The notes: generated from the letters alone by a model not told the origin. A stretch of 64,000 bases of DNA from Streptomyces misionensis (GCF_900104815.1 NZ_FNTD01000004.1:992001-1056000); one strand, 5' to 3'; positions 46,125-55,357 are shown, counted from the first letter of the stretch. Numbers and translations: made by a program.

Positions 46125-46164
46125 ACCGCCCGCCCGGCAGCCGCGCGGATGCCGGGCGGGCGGT
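46125..46164 (+). terminator. Strong chitinase terminator
   Basis: A perfect 15-bp stem: ACCGCCCGCCCGGCA (46125-46139) and TGCCGGGCGGGCGGT (46150-46164), 10-nt loop, 10 bp after the chitinase stop. No U-tract. Confidence 0.8.
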
Positions 46165-46165
46165 G

Positions 46166-48691
46166 ATGCGTGAGCCTGGAGGAGTGTCTGGTGTTCCAGC
46201 CGGCCGGCTCCCGGCGCCGTACGCCGCCCCGGGACGCCGGGCGCTCCAGGTGACGCTGGTCGCCACGGCCGGGTTCCATCTCTTCCGCTACGGCCTCGAC
46301 CGCCCCGACGCGGCGGTCTACGCCCTGTTCGCCGCCGTGGCGCTGGGCGGGCTGTCCAGGATCCCGGGCACCGGGCGGCAGCGGGCCGGGGTGGTGCTGC
46401 GGCTGATCCCGGTGGGCTGGGTGCTGGTGGCCGTCGGGACGTGGCTGTCGGCGCGGACCTGGAGCGCCGTGGCGGGGATGCTGGTGATCGGGTTCGCGCT
46501 GGCGTTCTCCGCGGTGGGCGGTCCGCGGCCGGCCGGGGCGGCGCCGGGGCTGCAACTCCTCTACATCCTGCCGTCGTTCCCGCCGTACCACCCGGGCTCG
46601 CTCGGCGAGCGGCTGCTCGGCACGACCACGGGCATGGCGCTGCTCGTGGTCGCCGAGGCGCTGCTCTTCCCGGAGCCGAACCCGCCGCCGTACCGGGAGC
46701 GGGCCGCCCACGCCGCGTCGGTCGCCGCGCACTGCGCGAGGCTGCTCGGGACGCACCCGTACGCCCTGACCCGCGCCGACGTCCGCACGGCCCGCGAGGC
46801 CGGGCACCGGCTGCGCTCCCTCTCCGTGCCGGAGGCCGACCGGCCGGCGGGCCCCGGGGTCCGCCCCCGCGCCCTGGCCCACACGGGCCTGGCCGCGCGC
46901 ACCCTGCTCAGCAGGCTGCCCCGCCTGTCCACGCCGCCGGACGCCCCCACGAAGACCTCCTGGCCGACGGCACCCGGGGCACCCACACGGCCCGCCCCGA
47001 GCGGCCCCACCCGGCCACGGACCACGCCCGACGCGTACGACGCCACCGATCCGCCGGCCGCCTCCGACACCGCCGAACGACGGACCGGCTCACCCGACGC
47101 CCCGGCGGACCACACCGAGCGGTCACCCGCACCCGCCGCCCCCACGAACGAGACCACCGACCCGCACGACACCGCCCGACGACGGACCGGCTCACCCAAC
47201 GCCCCGCCGGACCACACCGAGCGGTCACCCGCACCCGGCACCGGCGCCACCGGGCCGGAGGCCACCCGCGGTGTTCGCGTCGTCGAGGAGTCCGGCCCGC
47301 CCGACACCGCCGCCGCCGTGCTCGCCGCCGTGGCCCGGCTCGCGGCCGGGACCGCCGGGTGTCTGCGGGTGGGGACCTCGCCCGTGGGTGAGTACAAGGA
47401 GCTGGCCGCGGTGCGGGCCGCGTTGGTCGCCCAGGGCACGGTGGCCTCCGCGGCGGCGCCGCAGGTGTTGCGGCGGCACGCGGCGGTGCTGGAGGTGGCC
47501 GACGCCGCGCTGGCGATGGGGGCGGCGGCCGATCTGGCGGCGCACGGCCGGCGGGCCGCGATCGCGGGCCCGCCCGAGCGCTTCTGGTACGCCGCCCCCC
47601 GCGCCCCCGTCCTGTGGTGGCACCGGGTGCGCGGGCACGCCGAACGGCGCTCGGTGTTCTTCCAGAACGCGGTGCGGATCGCCCTGGCGCTGACGGCGGC
47701 GCGCCTGGTGGCCGGTGTGGACACGTTGCCGCACGGCTTCTGGGCGCTGCTGGCGACACTCACCCTCACCCGGACCACCGTGGACGAGACCTGGAGCGCC
47801 GTCCGGTCGGCGCTCGCCGGCACCCTGGCCGGGGCCCTGGTGGCCGGCGGCACACTGGCCCTGGCGGGCACCCACACCACCGTCTACGCCGTCGTCCTGC
47901 CCCTGTGGATGCTGTTCGCCTTCACCGTGGGACCGGTCAAGGGGGTCGGCTGGGCCCAGGGCCTGTTCACGGTGCTCGTGGCCCTGGTCTTCGCCCAGCT
48001 CGCGCCGGCGACCTGGCGGCTGGCGGAGGTACGGCTGCTGGACGTGGTGGTGGGCAGCGCGATCGGCGCGGTGTTCGGGCTGCTGGCCTGGCCCCGCGGC
48101 GCCCAGGACGAGCTGCGGTTCGCGGCGGCGGAGCTGCTGCGCAAGGCGGCCGAGATCGTCGTGGCGACCGGTGCCGCGGTGGCCCGCCGGGAACCGGTGC
48201 CGCCGGTGCCGGGGTCACCCGGCCACCGTTCGCTCAGGCACGCGGTGATCCTGGCGGAGTCCGCGTACGTGCAGTTCCAGAGCGAGCCGGCGCCCTTCGG
48301 CGGCCGGGGCCGCACGGTGGCGCCGGCCGCCGTGGACTGGCAGGCGGCGCTGATGGCCGGGCACCACACCCTGTGGGGCTCGCAGCGGTTGCTGGAACCA
48401 CCGCGCACCGGACTCGGCCCGCCCGCGGCCGGCACCGTCAGCCGGCTCGGCGACCGCGTCGCGGGGCGGATGCTGCTGGTCTCGGCGGCCCTCGACCCGG
48501 GCGGCGACACCCCCGAGGCCCCGCTGCCACGGTTCGACCGGACTCTCGCCGGGGCCGACGCGGAACCGCCCGGCGCGCCGGGGCTCTACTACGCGACCGT
48601 GTCCTGGCTGGACTCCCTCATGGCCGATCTGTCCCGGCTCGCCCGCGCCGGCCCCGCCCCGGGCCCGGACGGCGGGGCCCAGGGGCACTGA
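46166..48691 (+). CDS. FUSC-family membrane transporter
   Basis: 841 residues if ATG 46166 is used. That start touches the terminator stem, so GTG 46184 or GTG 46250 may be the true start; the best ribosome site, GGAGGA at 46178-46183, fits none of them well. Two blocks of about five or six membrane helices (about 20-165 and 500-650) flank soluble parts, as in FUSC/aromatic-acid exporters (p-hydroxybenzoate efflux type). GFWALLATLTLTRTTVDETW begins the second block. A low-complexity insert (about 250-370) contains a duplicated 34-residue unit. The substrate is unknown; aromatic acids or drugs are likely. Confidence 0.85.
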   Translation: MREPGGVSGVPAGRLPAPYAAPGRRALQVTLVATAGFHLFRYGLDRPDAAVYALFAAVALGGLSRIPGTGRQRAGVVLRLIPVGWVLVAVGTWLSARTWSAVAGMLVIGFALAFSAVGGPRPAGAAPGLQLLYILPSFPPYHPGSLGERLLGTTTGMALLVVAEALLFPEPNPPPYRERAAHAASVAAHCARLLGTHPYALTRADVRTAREAGHRLRSLSVPEADRPAGPGVRPRALAHTGLAARTLLSRLPRLSTPPDAPTKTSWPTAPGAPTRPAPSGPTRPRTTPDAYDATDPPAASDTAERRTGSPDAPADHTERSPAPAAPTNETTDPHDTARRRTGSPNAPPDHTERSPAPGTGATGPEATRGVRVVEESGPPDTAAAVLAAVARLAAGTAGCLRVGTSPVGEYKELAAVRAALVAQGTVASAAAPQVLRRHAAVLEVADAALAMGAAADLAAHGRRAAIAGPPERFWYAAPRAPVLWWHRVRGHAERRSVFFQNAVRIALALTAARLVAGVDTLPHGFWALLATLTLTRTTVDETWSAVRSALAGTLAGALVAGGTLALAGTHTTVYAVVLPLWMLFAFTVGPVKGVGWAQGLFTVLVALVFAQLAPATWRLAEVRLLDVVVGSAIGAVFGLLAWPRGAQDELRFAAAELLRKAAEIVVATGAAVARREPVPPVPGSPGHRSLRHAVILAESAYVQFQSEPAPFGGRGRTVAPAAVDWQAALMAGHHTLWGSQRLLEPPRTGLGPPAAGTVSRLGDRVAGRMLLVSAALDPGGDTPEAPLPRFDRTLAGADAEPPGAPGLYYATVSWLDSLMADLSRLARAGPAPGPDGGAQGH
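47078..47237 (+). repeat. Imperfect 102-bp-period repeat inside the FUSC gene
   Basis: Segments 47078-47135 and 47180-47237 are nearly identical (two or three mismatches) and encode RRTGSPDAPADHTERSPAP-like peptides twice. They lie in a Pro/Thr-rich linker with no membrane segment. Confidence 0.85.
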
Positions 48692-48796
48692 CGCCGTTCA
48701 GGCTGCTGCGGATCTCCCGCGCGGGTAGACGTAGGTGAGGCTCCGGTCCGGGACAGGGCCGACGGGAAGAGGGAGCAGGCGGAAGGAGGGAGCGCG

Positions 48797-50875
48797 ATGA
48801 GCGAAGGGACGCGGCGACCCGACGGGCAGAAACCCGGCCCGGAGGGGGCCTCGGAGCCGACCGGGCTGATGGATCTGCTGGGCGTCGCCGCGGTGCTGCT
48901 GGAGGCGGACGGCCGGATCGACATGTGGAGTCCCCAGGCCGAGGAGCTGTTCGGCTACGCCCGCGCGGAGGCGGTGGGGCAGTACGCGGCGCCGCTGCTG
49001 CTGCGCCCCGAGCACCGCAAGGCGGCGCTGCACCTGTTCGGCGAGGTGATGCAGACCGGCCAGGGCTGGGCGGGGGCGTTCCCCATCCGGCACAAGGACG
49101 GCAGCACCAGAACGGTCGAGTTCCGCAACATGCGGCTCACGGACCACCTCGGCGACCACTACGCGCTCGGGCTGGCCACCGACCGGTCCACCCTGCGCCG
49201 GGTGGAGCGCGACACGGCTCTGTCCGCCCGGCTGTTCACGCAGGCCCCGATCGGGCTGTCCGTCCTCGACCCCGCGCTGCGCTACATCGTCGTCAACCCG
49301 GCCCTGGCGGCCATGCACGGCGTCCCCGAGGCCGACCACGTCGGCAAGCGCTTCGACGAGGTGCTCTCCGGAGCGGCGTTCCGGGCGGTCGAGGCCTCGA
49401 TGCGCGAGGTGCTGGAGACCGGTGTGCCGGTGGTGAACCGGCAGGTGGTGGGCCGCACCGCCGCCGACCCGGACAACGATCACGCGTGGACGATGTCGCT
49501 GTACCGGCTGGAGGACCACCAGGGGCACACGCTGGGCATCGTCGCCGTGGCGGTGGACGACACCGACCGGTACCGGGCCGCCCGGGAGGTCGAGCGGGCC
49601 CAGCGGCGGCTGCGGCTGATGGCCACCGGCTCGGCCCGCATCGGCACCACCCTGGAGGTGGAGCGGACGGCGCGCGAGCTGGCCGACGTCCTGGTGCCCG
49701 AGCTGGCCGACATCGTCGCGGTGGACCTGCTGGACAGCATGCTGCGCACCGCCCGCACGGACGCGGGCGACGGGCCGCCGCTGTTCCGGGCGCTCGCGGT
49801 GAAGACCGCCTACTCGACCGATGCCGTCGGGGCGTTCGTGCCGCCCGGCAGGCTCACCGTCTACCACGCGGACCATCCGGCGGCCCAGTGCATCCGCAAC
49901 GGCCGCCCGCTGCTGATCACCCACCTGGAGAGCCGCGAGGTGGGGCGCGTCGCCGCCGATCCCGACGCCGCCCGGCTGCTCGCCCAGGCCGGGGTGCACA
50001 CCGACATCACCGTCCCGCTGATCGCCCGCGGCCAGTGCATCGGCGTCATGAGCCTGGCCCGCGCCCGCAACCCCGCGCCCTTCGACGAGGACGACCTCGC
50101 CCTGGCCTGCGAACTCGCCTCGCGCGCCGCGCTGAGCATCGACAACGCCGTGCTGCACCACCACACCCGCCGCACCGCCGAGGCCCTGCAACGCAGCCTG
50201 CTGCCGCGGCTTTCGCCCTGCCACCCGGGCCTGGAGGTGGCCGCCCGGTACCGGCCCGCGCAGGCGCTGAGCGAGGTCGGCGGCGACTGGTACGACGTCA
50301 TCCCGCTGGACGGCGACCGCACCGCGCTGACGGTGGGCGACGTCATGGGCAGCGGCATCCCGGCCGCGACCACCATGGGGCGGCTGCGCACCGCCACCTC
50401 CACCCTGGCCGACCTCGATCTCGATCCGGCGCGGATCCTCACCCACCTCGACCGGATCACCCTCGGCCTGGACCCCTACATCGCCACGTGCGTGTACGCG
50501 GTGCACGATCCCCGCCGGTACCGCCTGGACGTGGCCTCCGCCGGTCATCTGCCCCCCGTCCTGATCCCCTCCGGCGGGCCGCCGCGCCTGCTGGACCTGC
50601 CCACCGGCACCCCGCTGGGCGTCGGCGGCGTGCCCTTCGAGTCCACCGCGCACGACCTGCGCCCCGGCGACCAACTGGTGCTGTACACCGACGGGTTGGT
50701 GGAGACGCGCGACGACCCGATCGACACCCGGCTCGGGGAGCTGCTGCGGCTGCTGGCGCCGCCGTACCACTCCGTGGAGGACACCTGCGACCGGCTGCTG
50801 CGCGAGTTGCGGCACCCGGCGGGCCACGACGACGTCGCCCTGCTCATCGCGTCCGTGCTGCCGCTGGATTACTGA
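48797..50875 (+). CDS. PAS/GAF sensor with SpoIIE-type PP2C phosphatase (paralogue)
   Basis: 692 residues from ATG 48797 with GGAAGGAGGGAGCG upstream. Same order as the gene at 6525: PAS 1 (about 25-125, VLLEADGRIDMWSPQAEELFGY), PAS 2 (about 140-260), GAF (about 270-440) and SpoIIE phosphatase (about 455-690) with [36 protein letters not shown] and DDVALL. Strings such as PIRHKDGSTR and VEFRNMRL are shared word for word, so the two arose by duplication. It probably dephosphorylates an anti-anti-sigma factor. It overlaps the convergent FAD gene by 7 bp. Confidence 0.93.
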   Translation: MSEGTRRPDGQKPGPEGASEPTGLMDLLGVAAVLLEADGRIDMWSPQAEELFGYARAEAVGQYAAPLLLRPEHRKAALHLFGEVMQTGQGWAGAFPIRHKDGSTRTVEFRNMRLTDHLGDHYALGLATDRSTLRRVERDTALSARLFTQAPIGLSVLDPALRYIVVNPALAAMHGVPEADHVGKRFDEVLSGAAFRAVEASMREVLETGVPVVNRQVVGRTAADPDNDHAWTMSLYRLEDHQGHTLGIVAVAVDDTDRYRAAREVERAQRRLRLMATGSARIGTTLEVERTARELADVLVPELADIVAVDLLDSMLRTARTDAGDGPPLFRALAVKTAYSTDAVGAFVPPGRLTVYHADHPAAQCIRNGRPLLITHLESREVGRVAADPDAARLLAQAGVHTDITVPLIARGQCIGVMSLARARNPAPFDEDDLALACELASRAALSIDNAVLHHHTRRTAEALQRSLLPRLSPCHPGLEVAARYRPAQALSEVGGDWYDVIPLDGDRTALTVGDVMGSGIPAATTMGRLRTATSTLADLDLDPARILTHLDRITLGLDPYIATCVYAVHDPRRYRLDVASAGHLPPVLIPSGGPPRLLDLPTGTPLGVGGVPFESTAHDLRPGDQLVLYTDGLVETRDDPIDTRLGELLRLLAPPYHSVEDTCDRLLRELRHPAGHDDVALLIASVLPLDY

Positions 50876-51621
50876 GCCGCCCCCATGGACCCGGCCGAGC
50901 CGGGGCCCTGGCGGCCCGCGAGCAGACCGAGCACCTGGGGCCGGACGACGGCCCACGCGGCGGCGGGCAGGCCGTCGAGCGCGGTGGTGCGCAGGGAGCG
51001 GAGGGTCTCCCGCGGGTCGCCGCCGGCGGCGGCCTCGGCGTCGAGCACGTCGTAGCCGTCCCGTACGGCGACCCGGACGCGCGCCGCGGCGCCGTCGCCG
51101 GGGTGCAGGGCCGAGGCCACGACCAGGGGCGGCGGGCCGCCCGCCGCGGCGGGGAGCTTGCGGTACGCGCAGGCGAGCGGCGTGCGCCAGCTCAGGGCGA
51201 GCAACAGCGGGCGCTTGGCGACCACTTCGGCCAGGTCCGTCTCATGGCGGCCGTCCGGCTCCAGCACCGTGGCCCGGGCGTCCAGGACCAGTGCGGCGGG
51301 CAGCAGACAGCGCAGGGTGCTGCCGACGAGGTTGCCGCCGACCGTCGCGGTGCGGCGGACGGCCCCGGTGCCCACCCCGGCGGCCGCGAGGCGCAGCACG
51401 TCGGGCACCCGGCCGTCGATCTCCCCGAGCAGCACGGCGGCGCCGAGCGTCTCGGGTCCGATGACGTTGGCCTGCGGCAACCGTCGTAGGGACATGGCGA
51501 GTTCGGGGAATCCGTCGCGCTGCCAGGCGGCCCACGCCAGGGTCGCTCCGCCCACCGGGACGGCCCCCTCGGCCAGGCACTCCCGGGCTTCGGACACGGA
51601 CTCGGGCAGACGCAACAGCAC
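50869..51621 (-). CDS. FAD-binding subunit of a xanthine dehydrogenase/CO dehydrogenase-type molybdoenzyme (orphan)
   Basis: 250 residues from GTG 51621 with AAGGAAGG upstream. [20 protein letters not shown] and [28 protein letters not shown] are the FAD-binding signatures of the medium subunit (FAD_binding_5), followed by the C-terminal CO_deh_flav_C part. No large molybdopterin subunit or 2Fe-2S subunit adjoins it, so it must work with a partner elsewhere or be a remnant. The start lies inside the extended reading frame of the universal stress protein. The family call is solid; function without partners is uncertain. Confidence 0.83.
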   Translation of the reverse strand: MLLRLPESVSEARECLAEGAVPVGGATLAWAAWQRDGFPELAMSLRRLPQANVIGPETLGAAVLLGEIDGRVPDVLRLAAAGVGTGAVRRTATVGGNLVGSTLRCLLPAALVLDARATVLEPDGRHETDLAEVVAKRPLLLALSWRTPLACAYRKLPAAAGGPPPLVVASALHPGDGAAARVRVAVRDGYDVLDAEAAAGGDPRETLRSLRTTALDGLPAAAWAVVRPQVLGLLAGRQGPGSAGSMGAAQ

Positions 51622-52615
51622 GGTGACCCACCTGCCTTCCTTCGGGGTCCCGCAGTCTGCTCGCGCGGACGGGGGCGCGTACAGGGCTCACAAGGGCAGC
51701 CCGCGCGCCGCCGACGCCGTTGGGCACGGCCGGCCTCCGCCGCGTTCCGTCGTGTGGCACGACGGCGACCGGGGCGGTGGCGTGGTGCAGCACGGCGTGG
51801 GTGACCGGGCCGATGCGGGCGGCGAAGGACGCCGGGTGCCGGCGCCGGCCGACGACCACCAGGGCGGCGCCGTGCGAGGCCGCGACCAGTTGCCGGGACG
51901 CGCTGCCGTGGCCGCATTCCTCGGTGACCCGGACGTCGGGGTGCTTCCCTCGCCACGGATCGAGCATCTCGGTGAGCACGGCCGCCTCCTGCCCGGACCA
52001 CTCCCGGTCGAAGGCGGGGTCGGCGGCGAGCCCGTGGACGTAGTACGGCGGCATGCTCCAGGTGCGCACGGCCCGCACCGCCGTGCCGCGCCGCTCGGCC
52101 TCCTCGAAGGCGAACGCGAACACCGCGTCGTCGGGCGCGGTGGTGTCCACGCCGACGACGACCGGCCCCTCGGCGCCCTCGCCGCCGGGCCGCCACCCCG
52201 AGCGCACCAGCACGACCGGCCGCCCGGCGCGCGAGACCACGGAGAACCCGACGGAGCCGACCAGGTGGCCGCCGACGCGGCCCAGGCCCCGCGAGCCGAG
52301 GACGAGCGGCTCGGACTCCTCGGCGACCGCCGCCAGCACCTCGCCCGGGAAGCCGTCCTGGTGCTCGGAGCGCACCTCCAGGCCGGGGTGGCGCAGCCGC
52401 GGTTCCTCGGCCGCCTCCCGCGGGATCCGTTCGCTCCACTGCCCCTGGGCGGCCGCTCCGGTCAGCGGATCCTGCGCCATGGGCCGCGGGAGGGGCTCCC
52501 ACACGTGTACCAGCCGCAGCGGCAGTCCGCGCAGCCTCGCCTCGCCCGCCGCCCACTCGGCGGCGGTGCGGCTCTCGGGAGAGCCGTCGAGGCCCACGGT
52601 GACGGTGCGGGACAT
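51242..52615 (-). CDS. Tandem universal stress protein, stop codon apparently lost
   Basis: Two UspA domains lie at about 1-145 ([39 protein letters not shown]) and 150-285 ([40 protein letters not shown] then APVAVVPHD). Both have the GxxG ATP-binding pattern. Family proteins end close to VVPHD, but here the frame continues 170 residues as Arg/Pro-rich sequence across the start of the FAD gene in a different frame. A one-base shift near 51690-51760 would give a stop at 51688 and a normal protein of about 309 residues. ATG 52615 has CAGGAGGTGGGCGCC upstream. The true 3' end is probably 51688. Confidence 0.75.
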   Translation of the reverse strand: MSRTVTVGLDGSPESRTAAEWAAGEARLRGLPLRLVHVWEPLPRPMAQDPLTGAAAQGQWSERIPREAAEEPRLRHPGLEVRSEHQDGFPGEVLAAVAEESEPLVLGSRGLGRVGGHLVGSVGFSVVSRAGRPVVLVRSGWRPGGEGAEGPVVVGVDTTAPDDAVFAFAFEEAERRGTAVRAVRTWSMPPYYVHGLAADPAFDREWSGQEAAVLTEMLDPWRGKHPDVRVTEECGHGSASRQLVAASHGAALVVVGRRRHPASFAARIGPVTHAVLHHATAPVAVVPHDGTRRRPAVPNGVGGARAALVSPVRAPVRASRLRDPEGRQVGHRAVASARVRVRSPGVPGRGGRPGGRSDPGVGRLAARRIPRTRHVPTTVAAGQRHRTRDARRRRAARGDRRPGARRAAPRGRRGGHRGRPPHRDGRRQPRRQHPALSAARRTGPGRPGHGAGAGRPP

Positions 52616-52688
52616 GGCGCCCACCTCCTGTTGCCGGACGTCCCCCGCGGGATCGCCCCCAGCCTCGCTCCGGCGGCGCCGGTGGGCA

Positions 52689-52704
52689 GGGACCCGAGGG
52701 TCCC
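52689..52704. promoter_or_regulatory. GGGACCC-GA-GGGTCCC palindrome
   Basis: Perfect 7-bp arms in the divergent region between the universal stress protein and the PAS phosphatase, 74 bp from the former. It resembles DevR/DosR sites but with a 6-bp instead of 4-bp centre. Confidence 0.5.
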
Positions 52705-52710
52705 GGTACG

Positions 52711-52724
52711 GGGCCGACCGGCCC
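52711..52724. promoter_or_regulatory. DevR/OsdR-like box 1
   Basis: GGGCC-GACC-GGCCC fits the GGGNC-N4-GNCCC pattern of DevR/DosR boxes, extended by C-G pairs on each side to 52709-52726. It lies 96 bp upstream of the universal stress protein and 171 bp upstream of the divergent PAS phosphatase. Confidence 0.55.
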
Positions 52725-52895
52725 CGAGGGGGGCACAATGACGGTCGCGACCGCTTGTGCTCGGCCGGCGACCGGTCCTGCACGGGTTCGTCCGCCGCCA
52801 CCGCGTGTTCCGGCCAGGACGCGACAACGCACGACGGTGGTGGGCCGGTTGCGCTGGGATGTCCACAGCGGCACGAGCGACTTGGCGGGGTAGAC

Positions 52896-54851
52896 ATGAA
52901 TGCTTGCGTGGACGACCGGGCCTGTGCGGCGGGCCCCGCGGCGGCCCCCCGGCGGTGCGGCTGCGGAGCCCGGCCGCCGCAGGGCGGCCCGTCGACGGCC
53001 GAGGAGCGGTTCCGCGGGCTGCTGGAGGCGGCGCCCGACGCCATGGTGATCGTGGACGACACCGGGGTGATCCGGCTGGTCAACGCCCAGACCGAGGCCC
53101 TGTTCGGCTACCGCCGCGAGGAACTGCTGGGCCGCCCGGTGGAGTTGCTGGTACCGCACCGCTTCCGCGATCACCACACCCGGCACCGCGACGGCTACGC
53201 CGCCAACCGGCAGGTGCGGCCCATGGGCGCTGGCCTCGAACTGCACGGACTGCGCAAGGACGGCAGCGAGTTCCCCGTGGAGATCAGCCTGAGCCCGCTG
53301 GAGACGGCGGACGGCCTGCTGGTCTCCGCCGCAGTGCGCGACGTCAGCGACCGCAAGGCGGCCGAGGCCCGGATCAACGAACTCGCCGCCCTGGTCGAGT
53401 CCTCCCAGGACGCCATCCTCGCCAAGACGCTGGACGGGGAGATCACGTACTGGAACGCCGCTGCCGCCCGGCTGTACGGCTACTCCGCCGAGGAGGCCGT
53501 GGGCCGCCATGTGTCCATGCTCGCGCCCACCGAACTCCAGGACGACATCTGGGCGTTGCTCGAACGGCTGCGCAAGGGCGAGAAGGTCGAGCACTTCGAG
53601 ACGCTGCGCGTCACCAAGGGCGGCTCGCTGCTGGACGTCGACGTCACGCTGTGGCCGACCCGGGACGCCGGCGGCAAGGTCGTCGGGGCGTGCGCCATCG
53701 TCCGCGACATCAGCGACCGCAAGCAGGTGGAGGCGGAGCTGACGGCCCTGCTGGAGCAGCAGCGGCACATCGCCCTGACCCTGCAGCGCAGCCTGATGGG
53801 GACGCCGCCCGCGCTGCCCGGCCTGGACACCGCGAGCCGCTACCGGCCGGCCACCCAGGGCGCCGGGGTCGGCGGCGACTGGTTCGACCTGATACCGCTG
53901 GGTGCCGGGCGGGTCGGCGTCCTCATCGGCGATGTGATGGGCCGCGGCCTCGAAGCCGCCGCCGTGATGGGCCAGTTACGCTCGGCGGCGCACGCGCTGG
54001 CCAAGACCGGCATGCCGCCGCGCCAGCTGATGCAGTCCCTGGACTCGGTGGTCGCCGACCTGGACGTGCCGGACCAGCTGGTCACCTGCTGCTACCTGGT
54101 CGTCGCGCCGGACGACGGCACCGTCACGGTCTGTTCGGCCGGGCACCTGCCGACCCTGGTCGTCGGCCCCTGGGAGGGAGTGCGCGCGCTGCCCGCGCCG
54201 GTCAACGCGCCGCTCGGGGTCGGCGGGGTGCTGTACGAGCAGTCGTGCTCGCACATCGCTCCCGGCGCCACGCTCGTGCTCTACACGGACGGGCTGATCG
54301 AGACGCCGGGCAGTGACATCGAGGCCCGGGTCGGTGAACTCACCGCCGTGCTGGACGCCTTCTTCCCGCGCTCCACCGATCTGGAGGCGGCCGCCGACCA
54401 TGTGCTGGCCCAGCTGCTGCCGGACGCCGACGGTCATGACGACGACGTGACCCTGCTGTTCGCCCAGCTCCCGGCGGCGCCGCTGGCCGCCGTCACCACC
54501 CAGCTGCCGGCGACCGCCGCCGCCGTCCCGGAGGGCCGGGCCTTTCTGCGCCGGACACTGGTCTCCTGGGAGTGCCCCGAACCGGCCGACGACGCGCTCC
54601 TGCTGCTGTCGGAGATCCTCACCAACGCGGTGCGGCACGCCGAGGGCCCGGTGGGACTGCGGCTGTGCCGTACCGCCACGGAGCTCACCGTGGAGGTCGG
54701 CGACCACAGCCCGCAGCTCCCCCGGCCCCGGCACGCCACCGGGGACGACGAGTCCGGTCGGGGCCTGTTCCTGGTCCGCACCCTCGCCGACAGCTGGGGC
54801 GTGCGCCCGACGGACGAGGGGAAGACGACCTGGTTCACCCTGAAGGTGTGA
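52896..54851 (+). CDS. PAS-PAS-SpoIIE phosphatase-HATPase hybrid regulator
   Basis: 651 residues from ATG 52896; GGCGGGGTAG upstream is a weak ribosome site. A Cys-rich N terminus (five Cys in the first 28 residues, including CGCG) precedes PAS 1 (about 35-150), PAS 2 (about 160-280), a SpoIIE phosphatase (about 300-520: [46 protein letters not shown]) and a C-terminal RsbW-like ATPase (about 540-648: [23 protein letters not shown]). It thus joins both enzymes of a partner switch, kinase and phosphatase, in one chain. The N-terminal Cys might bind a metal or sense redox state. Confidence 0.93.
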   Translation: MNACVDDRACAAGPAAAPRRCGCGARPPQGGPSTAEERFRGLLEAAPDAMVIVDDTGVIRLVNAQTEALFGYRREELLGRPVELLVPHRFRDHHTRHRDGYAANRQVRPMGAGLELHGLRKDGSEFPVEISLSPLETADGLLVSAAVRDVSDRKAAEARINELAALVESSQDAILAKTLDGEITYWNAAAARLYGYSAEEAVGRHVSMLAPTELQDDIWALLERLRKGEKVEHFETLRVTKGGSLLDVDVTLWPTRDAGGKVVGACAIVRDISDRKQVEAELTALLEQQRHIALTLQRSLMGTPPALPGLDTASRYRPATQGAGVGGDWFDLIPLGAGRVGVLIGDVMGRGLEAAAVMGQLRSAAHALAKTGMPPRQLMQSLDSVVADLDVPDQLVTCCYLVVAPDDGTVTVCSAGHLPTLVVGPWEGVRALPAPVNAPLGVGGVLYEQSCSHIAPGATLVLYTDGLIETPGSDIEARVGELTAVLDAFFPRSTDLEAAADHVLAQLLPDADGHDDDVTLLFAQLPAAPLAAVTTQLPATAAAVPEGRAFLRRTLVSWECPEPADDALLLLSEILTNAVRHAEGPVGLRLCRTATELTVEVGDHSPQLPRPRHATGDDESGRGLFLVRTLADSWGVRPTDEGKTTWFTLKV

Positions 54852-54863
54852 GCGGGCGGACAA

Positions 54864-54877
54864 GGGCCGACCGGCCC
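54864..54877. promoter_or_regulatory. DevR/OsdR-like box 2
   Basis: GGGCC-GACC-GGCCC, identical to box 1, centred 43.5 bp before the GTG at 54914. If the mRNA is leaderless this is the usual class II position for DevR-type activators. Confidence 0.6.
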
Positions 54878-54881
54878 TATG

Positions 54882-54913
54882 CGGTCCATCGTCCCCACGG
54901 GGACGATGGACCG
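54882..54913 (+). promoter_or_regulatory. 15-bp hairpin covering the ribosome site
   Basis: CGGTCCATCGTCCCC (54882-54896) and GGGGACGATGGACCG (54899-54913) pair perfectly around AC, ending directly at the GTG start. It may terminate the upstream PAS gene and also hide the GGGGACG ribosome site in long transcripts. Confidence 0.65.
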
Positions 54914-55324
54914 GTGCTCCAGAACGACGGCTTTCGCGCGCTCGACAGACAGCTGTGCCTGCGCCTGCTGGCCAGGGTGCCGGTCGGCCGGGTCGTGTAC
55001 ACCAAGCAGGCGCTTCCCGCGGTCCTCCCGGTCAACTTCTGCCTCGACGCGGACTCCTCCGTGCTGCTGCGCACCTCGGCCGGCTCGGACCTGGTCCGCG
55101 CCATCGACGGCGCCGTGGTCGCCTTCGCGGCGGACGAGTTCGACGCCGCGACCCGCTCCGGCTGGAGCGTGGTCGTCACCGGCCGCGCCTCCCTGCTGAC
55201 CGACGCGGACGCCCACGCGCCGTGCCCCGCCGGCGGGCCGGACTCCTGGATGCCGGTCCGCGACGACGTGCTCGTCCGGATCGACTCCGAGGTGGTCACA
55301 GGACGGGAACTCAGGGGTGCGTGA
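54914..55324 (+). CDS. Pyridoxamine 5'-phosphate oxidase-fold flavoprotein
   Basis: 136 residues from GTG 54914. LDRQLCLRLLARVPVGRVVYT, ALPAVLPVNFCLDADSSVLLRT and WSVVVTGRASLLTD form the split-barrel FMN- or F420-binding fold of the PNPOx-like family. Similar small proteins next to universal stress proteins belong to the hypoxia/dormancy regulons of mycobacteria and Streptomyces. The upstream DevR-like box supports this. The reaction is unknown; it may reduce or bind a flavin or haem ligand. Confidence 0.87.
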   Translation: MLQNDGFRALDRQLCLRLLARVPVGRVVYTKQALPAVLPVNFCLDADSSVLLRTSAGSDLVRAIDGAVVAFAADEFDAATRSGWSVVVTGRASLLTDADAHAPCPAGGPDSWMPVRDDVLVRIDSEVVTGRELRGA

Positions 55325-55357
55325 CCGCGTCCGCCCCGGTCGGCGGGCCGCCCGCGG

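Noticed and set aside
42353..46882. A 1509-codon minus-strand open frame and other very long antisense frames (for example 39066-41921 plus).
   Set aside because: They are shadows of real genes, caused by the strong third-position G+C bias. They are Arg/Pro/Gly-rich without domains, and the opposite or alternative frames carry clear families.
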